64,000 bases of DNA from Basidiobolus meristosporus CBS 931.73 (Eukaryota > Basidiobolomycota > Basidiobolomycetes > Basidiobolales > Basidiobolaceae), in NCBI GenBank assembly GCA_002104905.1, contig MCFE01000221.1:1-64000 (forward strand), in the 5' to 3' direction. A program made the position numbers and the translations under genes. Under the pieces are notes generated by a model. That model searched no databases. It worked only from the letters and a program-made list of their open reading frames with translations, and was not told where the DNA came from. Position 1 is the stretch's first letter. Each line of letters opens with the position of its first letter. Shown piece by piece: positions 55,685 to 64,000 of the stretch.

Positions 55685-56229
55685 CCCTATGAAAGATTAT
55701 TGTAAAGATTCCATCAAAAGGTCATCACAAAGCTAAAGTCCCATGACTGAGAGGTACTAATCCTGTCAGGATACCATCCAGAGATTGTTGAAAAATAATT
55801 GTACCCCAGATTTCACAAAAAACTTGGGCAAAATTTTTCATCTCAACAATATACTGGTGGCTTTTGATTGGTTCCCTGCCAGTTTGCTCACTTTCTGATC
55901 CTGGACACTCTATCACCTCATATGTTTGTATGCATTGATTGGTTATTGCCTTTTTTGCACACTCCTTACCTCCTGACTCAACTGTTTCTCTTACTTTTCA
56001 TGGGTACAAATTGATTTATTTCTGTTGAAACTTCAGTTGTACCTCAATTTCCAATTGTATTGGCCTATACAAGTCCCTATACTCTGCACCAACATTAGGC
56101 CCAACCCCACACTCAACAAGTAACTCCATTAAAATCCACCTCTCAGTAAGTATTTCTGCTGTAATGCTCTGTTTTCACAGCTTTGGCAGGCCCCCTACAG
56201 CTTTATGCCATTGTACTTTATGCCACTGT
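55685..56229 (+). other. Non-coding 5' terminal region of copy 11
   Basis: About 500 bp, the most repeated text in the window. Contains TTGATTGGTT at 55863 and ATTGATTGGTTATTGCC at 55935 (CCAAT boxes in reverse) and then the end of ORF-B. No gene on either strand. Confidence 0.75.
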
Positions 56230-57988
56230 TCATTCACTGTTCCCACATGTGCTGCAATCTCTTGGTGTGCCTAACAATGTTCTAAAATTCCACCAATGGC
56301 ATTGTGATAACCTTTTAAGTTCTTGACATTGTCACTTTGTTTGTCAGTGGGATCTCCACTCAGTGAACAATGTAGGGTGTGGAGGCTGAGGTAGACAAAT
56401 TGTCTTTTGCTTTAAACTCATCTACTTCACTGGAGGGTAGTTGAACTGGCTGCGCTTCCAACTCTTATGAAAACAGCTTTTTCTTTTTGGTGACTCTTCT
56501 TGGCAATGATGGGATTCAGTCTGTTCCTAGCTTGCGGCGTTAATTGGCAACAACTGCAGTTTTTTCTGCATGCCTCCCTGTCTCAGGCTTGGGTAGACAT
56601 TTTTTCCTTTACCTTTCCTTTATCACTGCCAGGTCTTTCAGTGCTACTTTGTCTGAGTGCTTCTTGTAAAAAACTATGTTTTCTCATTGATAAATTCTGT
56701 TGTGATGCATCTGTTTTGGCCTGCTTGTCCCTTGCTGGCACTCTTCTGGCAACCTGACGTTTCTTTTCCGCTTGTTTTAAGCTCTCAACTGTAGTTGTGA
56801 CAGACTCCTGTGAAAGACACTGGTTTTTATCACGGCCAGGTCCTTCACTGCTACTTTGACTGAATGCTTCTTGAGTGGTGCTACACTTTTTCCTTCATAA
56901 ATATTATGCTGGTGCATCAATGTCTGCCAGCTTGTCCTTAATTGGCACTCTTCCAGCTACCTGACATCTTTTTGATGCTTGTCTGGAGCTTTTGGCCCCA
57001 CTTGTAACAGGCTCTTGAGGAAGCTGCTGGTTTTTAGCCATGGCATGCTTGTTCATCTGCCTTTGATAGCTTCTGCTATTCTTAAGATACTATCATAGCA
57101 TACCAATGCTGGCCCAAGATCCATTTATCCATTTGAATCCAGGGTAATGCTCATGGAACAAGTCAAGTGCATTCTGCTTGGCCTTGAGTTCCTGATGGTC
57201 CCATGGTATGCCAGCCTTAAGGCAATGGTGTGCTAGACTTCTGACGGCTTCTTGTATATTAGCCCACTCTTCATTGTTGCACTCAAAGGCTTCACGGATC
57301 TTCAATACCTTTTAATTTCTAGGCCTTGGCATAAACACAACATTGTCTCCCTCCCACGCTGTGATGGGTTTTTCTGTGGGCTTTATCTCTGGCACTGTTG
57401 TTGTGCTTCAAAGAGTGTATGGTGTTCCTCTGGTGTTGCATTGGGAAAGGGCTCAATTCTTGGCTGTGGCATTGAGTTACTTGAGTTCCTTCTTTGTGGC
57501 AAAGATACTGCTTTCTCTACCTGGAATATCAACTGCTCTACATGTTTTATCCACTCATCCTATTTCTAGACTATTTCCTGATTTCTCTGGGCCATTGGAT
57601 CTGTCCTATCAGCCACTGCACCTAATTTCTTCATTAATACCTTGGTATGAGCTGACAACATACTTGCTAATGTGGGTGGTGGTGATGTTATGATGGCCAC
57701 TTGATGGTCTTCAACTAAGGGTATTGCATTTGCTACATTCTCATCTGCCTGAGCATAATGGTCAGCTTGTGACTCTGCAGAGGTTCTAAATTGCCTACTT
57801 GACTGAGAGCCTGAGGAGTCCACATTATTACCTTCAATGGCCACACTGTCCACAGGGCCTTTTTTGGATATAGCCCTGCTTGTTAGACTGAATGTCAAAG
57901 TAAGCTGTTGTCCAACTGTTCTTCTGTTGCCATCAGGAGTGGCGTTTGGTTGGGAACCAGCCAACTTTGATTTGTTTTTTGGCAGCAT
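56230..57988 (-). pseudogene. ORF-B companion protein (copy 11)
   Basis: Reading from ATG at 57988: MLPKNKSKLAGSQPNATPDG, an open 140-codon N-terminal part ending in LGAVADRTDPMAQRNQEIV (probable coiled coil), then RNSS, EEW/NIQEAVRSLAHH (57280-57215), DLFHEHYPGF, two 69-codon repeat units (anchors at 56944 and 56737, 207 bp apart, with VAGRVP/RLPEECQ and SSSEGPGSDK-type text) and a C-terminal VEIPLTNKV block (~56370-56330). No known domain. Several stops. Conserved in every copy that keeps this half, so it was under selection in the element's life. Confidence 0.65.
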
Positions 57989-58210
57989 ATAAATGGAAGT
58001 GAGTCAAGCCAAAAGGGAAGTAGTGTTACATATACGTGTGTATGTGGTGCCACAACTTTATTTATAATGCTTACTATGGCAGATCATCATTGAATCTTAC
58101 ATTCATCTGGGTGCAATGTCTCAAATACAAGACTATCTTAAGTTCACCTGAGTATTGACCAAAAAGTGGTATAGTAGCATTACATTGATTAAGGTCAAAC
58201 TGTTTGCCTC
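57989..58210. promoter_or_regulatory. Divergent ORF-B / ORF-A promoter region (copy 11)
   Basis: 222 bp between the two start codons. An 18-bp near-palindrome ACATATACGTGTGTATGT is at 58028-58045. TATAAAT lies directly beside the ORF-B start. The position and conservation among copies point to a shared promoter or operator. Confidence 0.5.
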
Positions 58211-61060
58211 ATGGACAAGACTACTTTGACTCAATGCTTTAAGAGAAGAGAAAAAAGATCATGTGGCTATTGTAGCAAGCTGCTCAGCCATGAAACACAC
58301 AGACAGCATAGGAAGTATTACATGGATCACAGCCAGTGTTTTGCCACACAAGTCATATTTGACCATTCATTAGTCACTAATGTACCAACTTCATCTTGCT
58401 GGCCAGTTGATAATTCTATATTGGCACCTGGCCATCTTTGTCACCTTGTGCAAACTGAGTCAGGAGAATTTTTGATGCCTTAATGCTCACCTCAACCTTC
58501 TGAATATGGCATGCAGAGTGATAGCTCTGATGAAGAAGGTTCACTGATGGATTTTGAGCCTATCTCCCCTAACAACAACACCACATATGAGCCTAGTCAA
58601 ATCCCTATATGCAATGAGACAACACATGCTGAAACAAATGCCGAGGATACTTTATGGAGCTAAGTGAGCCTAGTAATCCATCTACTGGTGAATGATGCAA
58701 TGTTGTGGCCAGAAAAGTGGTGTGTTTCCTCTAATATCAGTAATGGGGGCTTTTAGGATTTATTTCTACTACTGGTCAATATCATACCGGGATGGAACTT
58801 ACCATGTACATGGTACTAGTGGACAACCAACACGTGGCTGGCAACATATGATCCAGAGACTGTCCTGATTCCAGCATGTGTTAACAGTTGCATGGCATTC
58901 ACATCCAAAATGCTACCATTGCAATATGTCCAAATTGCCCGGAATCTACCACCATTGAGGGAAAACATTGTTCACACTCCAGATATATTCTGGACATACC
59001 CTGTCCAAGGAAGCTGATGCAGTCTGACATATATTGCAAAGCTATATAGTACTGCACTCAGTATCAATCAAGCGCAAACATATTTGATATATTTGATGGC
59101 AAACATTGCAATCAGCTCAGAAGCAAGGGCTACATTGAAGGTATGTATGACCATGCCTCTGCCTTGGCACTTGATGGATTCTCATTAAACAAGTACTCTA
59201 CCAGCAAATCTCACTTGCCACTGATTCTCATCAATCTGAATCTGCTGCCTATCTTACAGTATCAGAGCAATAATCTGATGGTAGTCTCACCTAAATCACC
59301 GTCCAACCTGGAGAGCTACTGGTATTCATTGCTGGATGAATTTGTACGTATTCCAGTAGGATAACAGTTAATGGCCATCATATAAAAGCTCATATTATTA
59401 TCTGCATTGAAGATACCCCCGCCATCAGCAAGATAGCAGGTTTTTCTGGGCACAAAGGATGGTATCACTGTTGAATGTGTGAGAACCAGGGGATTTACTC
59501 CATAACTCACACATAATATTGTTACCCAAACACCAGCACTAAGAACATCATCTTTCCAAAGAGGAAACTTACAGAAGTTAGCATGCAATTGCAGCAAAGT
59601 TGGCAAGCTATAAGTCATTGGCCAGAATATGGAGTGAATTGGAAACTGGAGATACTTAAGATAGAGGATATCTGTTGGAACAAAAGCTTTCCACTGAGTG
59701 CAATTCATATGCTTTTCAACAATATCCCTGTACTGATGACCAAGTTATACATGGGGCATTTCAAGCTAAATGAGCCCTTTGAGATACTGGAAAAATTTGA
59801 CAGCATTGGCAAGATATTGCAGAGAATCTGCTACCCTATATACTTCTCACAGGCTCCAATTAACACTCATACACATATGCAACTATACAAATGCAATGAC
59901 TGGATGAAGTGGATATGTATTTATTCAAGTGGCACTCTGAAGCCATTCCTACCAAGAGTACATAGGAAGCATTGGTAGTCATATGAGGACATTGTTGGAA
60001 TATTTATCTAGAAGTGGATCACCAATGCCAACTTGACGCATTTACAACTGTTGCATGAGGAGTTTGTGATAGGAACTGAGTGGCTATACTACAAACATAC
60101 AGCTGAGTGTATAGATCACTGCTGCTACTGTATCTATTCACTATTCCATCTTGCATGGTGTGTGGAGAATATTGGGCCTTGCTTCACCTTTTGGGCGTTT
60201 CCTAAGGAGCAGATGTGTGGGGAGATTGGAAGACAAGTCAAGTTGCAGGCACTACCATATTCCAATCTCATCAAGAATATTACCTTCAAGTCTGTCATGG
60301 ATGTAATGAGTTGGCACATGGAGGACAGCCAGTAAGAGTTGGAAAATACTGAGGACAAATGTGCACATGGAGACACCTATGCCTATGGCATTAAGAAGCT
60401 AAGCAGCCCCAATGAGTGGGTAATCAGTCAAGTAATGCAAAGTTGGGCTGGGTGCAACAAGCAACTAATTTTTATTAGGAAAACTCTACCAAGGCATGCC
60501 AGATTTCTCTTGGTTACATGCCAACTTCTACACCATTCAATATGGAATCCACACAAACAAAGGCCAGAGTGCACCTATAAGGGGGGCTAGAATCCAGTAG
60601 GGAGAAGGAATATATTGGCTAAATGCCAAGAAGTTCTTTGCAGATATTCAGGAGGTATTCATGGCATAGGTGGCAACAACCAAACATATGTTTGCAAGTT
60701 GTATAGGTTACTAGCAGTACAAAGTATATGGCAACTTTGCAAGTATCACACTTAAAAGCTGTAAAGTTGAGGTGGTGGAAGTATGTCAATTGCAGAAGGT
60801 GTGTGTGTTTGCAGAGGTTAGTAAGCAGGAGGCCATAGTTTTTTTTGATTTGAACTATATGTGGAATACCCAAGGTAGTAGTGGGTAAGCAAGTAAAGAG
60901 GGATGATTCTACAGTGGAATATGTTAATTGCACAAGGGGAGGTAAAAAAAGTAAATACCATTTTGTAAATTGGTACGGTAGCATTATACAGAACCAGCTG
61001 TAGGCTATTATACTGCCAATATCATGCCATGAGCATCTTGGAGTGAGGCTGTCAAAATAT
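58211..61060 (+). pseudogene. ORF-A, Tnp2-like transposase (copy 11)
   Basis: Start ATG at 58211, MDKTTLTQCFKRREKRSCGY, with a C-x2-C-x5-H-x5-H zinc-finger-like site. Then an acidic region (QSDSSDEEGSL), LVNDAMLWPEKW, a cysteine-rich part, ALALDGFSLNKYS (59155-59195), the Tnp2 block with DTPAISKIAGFSGHKG (59406-59460), and a long C-terminal part (59583-60590) with LHEEFVIGTEWLYYKH and FHLAWCVENIGPC. Stops at 58481, 58662 and others. Tnp2 is the transposase type of CACTA elements. The whole reading frame would be roughly 900 codons. Confidence 0.7.
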
Positions 61061-61366
61061 TGTCAAGTTTCTTGCCATTTAAGGCAACTGGATGTCCTGG
61101 CCAGTAAAATCCACTTAAAATAGTTGTAGAATGCTAAAAGACCGCAACAATATCATACAATTATTGTCACAGCACCAATCAAATCTTGTCAAGTCTTATC
61201 TCTTTATTTGGTAGTAAAATTAGCAAAACTCCATTGTGATCCAGTCATAAGATTGTTAAGAGGGTCACTAATTCCAAGCTGCTGGTATTAGGACAGTCTC
61301 TAAATGGGATCCTGACAGTTGATCTGGATTGGATCCACCTGCAGGACCAAATCATTATTCATAGGG
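61061..61366 (+). other. 3' terminal region of copy 11
   Basis: About 300 bp ending GGATCCACCTGCAGGACC, then aaatcattattcataggg. The same end is at 4930-4972 and, reversed, at 19806-19850. No gene. Confidence 0.7.
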
Positions 61367-61851
61367 AGAGCATTACAGCAAAAATACTTATTGAGTGGTG
61401 GATTTTAATGTAGGTACTCATAGAGTGTGGGGTTGGGCTTAATGTTAATGTAGGGTATAGGGACTTGTATAGGTCAATATAATTGGCAATTTAGGTACAA
61501 CTGTAGCCTAACAGAAATAAGTCAATTTATCTACATAAATAGTAAGAGAAACAGTTGAGTGAGGGAGTAAGGACTGTGAAAAAGAGGCAATAGCCAATCA
61601 ATGTACAAAAGTGTAAAAGGTGATCAAGTGTCTAGGATAAGAAAGTTAGCAAATTGGCAGGGAACCAGTGAAAAGCCACTACTATATTGTTGTGATGAAA
61701 AATTTTGACAAAGTTTTTTGTGAAATCTGCAGTGCAATTATTTTTCAGTGGTGTTTGCATGGTGTCCTGACAGGATCTGTACCTCTTAGTCATGGGACCT
61801 TAAATTTGTGATGGCCATTTGATGGAATCATTACAATAATTTCTCATAGGG
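61367..61851 (-). other. Non-coding 5' end of CCCTA copy 10
   Basis: Resumes ORF-B/terminal text of copy 10 (agcattacagcaaaaatact, as at 14718-14740) and ends TAATTTCTCATAGGG. Contains AGCCAATCAATG near 61592. No gene. Confidence 0.75.
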
Positions 61852-62050
61852 TATCAAGTGGCTGGCAAGATATTGTTGGTACAGTAGTGACTGGTGAATG
61901 GTCAAATATGACTTGTGTGGCAAAACACTGGCGGTGATCCTTGTAATACTTCCTTCACTGTCTGAGTGCTTCATGACTGAGAGGCTTGCTACAATAGACA
62001 CATGGTCTTTTTTCTCTTCTCTTACAGTATTGAGTCAAAGTAGTCATGTT
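61852..62050 (-). pseudogene. ORF-A N-terminal fragment (copy 12)
   Basis: Minus strand from about 62049: TLTQYCKRREKRPCVYCSKP and the following histidines, then text matching 58340-58395. Fragment only. Confidence 0.6.
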
Positions 62051-62278
62051 CATGGGGGAAGCAGTTTGCCACTCAACAATGTAATGCTAATATATCACTT
62101 TTCTATCAATACTCATGTGAACTTACGAGAGTCCTGCATTTAATACAGCACACCTACATGAATGTAAGATCCAATGATGACCTGCCATAGTAAGCATTCT
62201 GAGTCAAGTTGTGGCACCACATACATATGTATATGCATCACCATTTCCTCTTTGGTTTGACTAACTTCTATATATATA
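62051..62278. promoter_or_regulatory. Divergent intergenic region (copy 12)
   Basis: Equivalent to 57989-58210. Near-palindrome ACATACATATGTATATGC at 62219-62236 and a TATATATATA run just before ORF-B. Confidence 0.45.
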
Positions 62279-64000
62279 TCACCTGAAACTAAAGCAATGC
62301 TGTCTGGTTCCCAACCAAACCCCACTGCTTACAGCAGCAGAAGAATGAATGGACAACTGCTTACTTTGACATTCAGTGCAACAATCAGGGCTACAGCTAA
62401 AAATGGACCTGTGGACAGTGTGCATGCTGAAGGTAATAATGCAGACTCCTGAGGCTCTCAGTCAAGTAGGCAATTTGGAATCTCTGTGTAGCTGCTAGCT
62501 GACTGTATTGTGGAGGCCGATAAAAATGTAGCAAAAGCTGTACTCTTAGTTTAAGACCAGCAGGTGGCCATCATAACATCACCACCACCTTTGTTAGCAA
62601 GTAAGTTGTCAGCTCATACCAATGCACTAATGAGGCAATTAGCTTCAGTGGCTAATAGGATAGATGCAATGGCCCAGAGAAATCTGGAAATAGTCCAGAA
62701 ACAAAATGAGCAGATAAAAGGTGTCAAGCAATTAATATTGCCATTGGGAGGAAGCAACATCTTTGCTGCAAAGAAGGAACTCAAGTAGCTCAATTTTGCA
62801 GCCAAGAATAAAGCCATTTTCTGATGTGACAGCAGAGGGACACCACTCAGTCCTTGAAGCAGAACAACAGTGCCTAAAGCTTATGCCCACAAAAAAACCT
62901 ATTGCAGCATGGGATGGAGAAAATGTAGTGGTCATACCAAAGCCAAAAAATGAGAACACATCAAAGATCCATCAAGCCATTAAGTGCAATGATGAAGAGT
63001 GGGCTAATATTCTGGAGGCCTCTAGAAGTCTAGCACTCCAACACCTCAAGGCTGGCATACTAAGAGATCATCAGTAACTCAATGCCAAGCAGAATGCGCT
63101 TGACTTACTCCATCAGAATATCCATGTTTCAAACCAGCAAGCAGATTTTGGGCCAGCATTGGTATGCTAAGAAAGTATCTTAAGAATAGCAGAAATTATC
63201 AAAGGCTGAAGAACAAGGGTGTAATGGCTAAAAGCCAGCAGCTGCCGGAAGAGCTTGTTAAAAACAGGGCCAAAAGCTCCAAACAAGCATCAAAGAGACA
63301 TCAATGGCTGGAAGAGTACCAATAAGGGAGAAGCAGGCAGTCACAGATGCACATGCACAACATTGACCAAGGAAGAAGTGTAGTTCTGCTCAAGAAACAC
63401 TTGGTCAAAGTAGCAGTGAAGGACCTGGCAGTGGTAAAAACAAGTGGCTACCTCAGGAGCCTGCCACAGCATTGACTGAGAGCTCAAAACAGGCAGGAAA
63501 GAAGCATCAGGTTGCCTGCAGAGTGCCAGCAAGGGACCAACAGGTCAAAACAGATGCATCAGTGGAGTATTTATCAAGGATAAAATGTAATTGAATACAG
63601 GAAGCACTTAAACAAAGTAGCAGTGAAAGACCTGGCAGTAATAAAGGAAAAGGTAAAGGGGAAAAAGTCTACCCTAGCCAGAGACAGGGAAGTGTGAGAA
63701 AAAAGCTGCAGTTTTGCGAATTAACACTGTAAGCCTGGAACTGGCTGAGTCCCATTATAGCCAAAAAGAATTACCAACAAGAAAACAGCTGTTTTCACAA
63801 GAGCTGGTAGTGCAGCCAGTTCAGCTACACTCTAGTGAGGTAGATGAGTTTGAAGAGAAAGACAATTTGTCTACCTCAGCCTCCACACCCTACATTGTTC
63901 ACAGAGCGGAGATCCTACAGACAAACAAAGTAACAATGTCAAGAACTTAAAAGGTTATCACAATGCCTTTGGTGGAATTTTAGAACATTGATAGGCACAC
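62279..64000 (+). pseudogene. ORF-B companion protein (copy 12)
   Basis: Order as in other copies: LSAHTNALMRQLASVANRID and MAQRNLEIVQKQNEQIKGV (62564-62788), RNSSSSI, VVIPKPKNENTSKIHQAIKC with EEWANILEASRSLALQHL (62763-63077), repeat units (63230-63650, anchors at 63314 and 63531), then QKELPTRKQLFSQELVVQPV and STSASTPYIVHRAEI (63714-63950). One of the better readable ORF-B copies, though frames shift; cut by the window edge. Confidence 0.7.

Larger units (their letters stand above)
55685..61366 (+). mobile_element. CCCTA copy 11, full-length two-gene DNA transposon
   Basis: 5,682 bp from CCCTATGAAAGATTATTG to ATTATTCATAGGG. Nine bases are perfectly inverted at the ends, with weaker similarity further in. 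Flanked by AGC (55682-55684) and AGA (61367-61369), a 3-bp duplication with one change; removing it gives ggaaatagagcatt, as found uninterrupted at 32388-32401. Carries ORF-B (minus) and ORF-A (plus), head to head. Both genes have stops, so this copy is dead but structurally complete. Confidence 0.85.
43926..61851 (-). mobile_element. CCCTA copy 10, host of an 11-kb-plus nest
   Basis: ORF-B (plus) begins at about 43926 and is resumed at 54485-54593, 55650-55684 and then 61367 onward, where the terminal region ends TTTCTCATAGGG at 61851. Between these pieces lie copia-1, LTR-E and CCCTA copy 11. Each junction reads on into the text of uninterrupted copies at 14560-14760 and 32330-32400. The ORF-A half is not present. 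Confidence 0.8.
61852..64000 (-). mobile_element. CCCTA copy 12, reverse, runs off the window
   Basis: ORF-A N-terminus (minus) 61852-62050, divergent region 62051-62278, ORF-B (plus) 62279-64000. ORF-A is cut by the end of copy 10 at 61851. The ORF-B end and the terminus lie beyond the window. Confidence 0.75.

Noticed and set aside
1-64000. tRNA, rRNA or other structural RNA genes
   Set aside because: No cloverleaf with A and B boxes or rRNA core sequence was noticed by eye; a tRNAscan and Rfam run would be needed to exclude small ones.

Overview
The window looks like a stretch of transposon graveyard from a large, repeat-rich eukaryotic genome, most likely a filamentous fungus. The reasons are Ty1/copia and Ty3/gypsy retroelements, many diverged copies of a Tnp2-type DNA transposon, eukaryotic TATA and AATAAA signals in the LTRs, no operons or ribosome binding sites, and strong scarcity of CpG almost everywhere. 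The species cannot be named from the sequence. I found no convincing intact host gene, no rRNA, no tRNA and no CRISPR array. Nearly every coding segment is broken; the longest intact frame is a gypsy pol of 1,121 codons on the minus strand at 46962-50327.

The backbone of the window is one DNA-transposon family, here called the CCCTA family after its ends. The best copy is 55685-61366 (5.68 kb). It starts CCCTATGAAAG and ends CTTT/ATTCATAGGG-like, is flanked by 3-bp duplications, and carries two divergent genes: ORF-A, a Tnp2-like (CACTA-related) transposase on one strand, and ORF-B, an unrecognised repeat-containing companion protein on the other, separated by about 220 bp with a conserved palindrome. 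Parts of at least twelve copies fill the window: 1-118, 916-7945, 1424-4972, 7946-15199, 15200-15445, 18105-19704, 19806-21971, 30221-32884, 34408-36990, 43926-61851, 55685-61366 and 61852-64000.

Retroelements are inserted in and between these copies. copia-1 (LTR 349 bp) is nearly complete at 44689-54484. copia-2 (LTR 369 bp) is present as decayed pieces and solo LTRs at 35413-43101. Gypsy families: Gy-A (45711-50820, minus strand, young), Gy-B (23543-26518, CpG-rich and younger; older copy 10102-12096), Gy-C (21972-23542, internally deleted) and Gy-D (26521-30220 and three further pieces). LTR-E is a ~1.05-kb LTR seen complete at 54598-55649 and as fragments.

Region by region: 1-15445 is CCCTA copies nested in one another, plus a composite retroelement insertion at 9620-12571. 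15446-18060 is a decayed minus-strand coding stretch that I cannot assign, the only part that does not look like a known element. 18105-30220 is CCCTA pieces followed by Gy-C, Gy-B and Gy-D. 30221-43925 is heavily decayed Gy-D and copia-2 among CCCTA pieces. 43926-61851 is a single CCCTA element broken by copia-1 (itself broken by Gy-A), by LTR-E and by a second CCCTA copy; several empty sites can be read exactly. 61852-64000 begins another CCCTA copy.

The most interesting results are the two-gene CCCTA transposon, a direct reading of CpG decay from paired Gy-B copies (including Asp to Asn losses of catalytic residues at former CpG sites), an extra ORF downstream of the Gy-B integrase, and the unassigned decayed gene.
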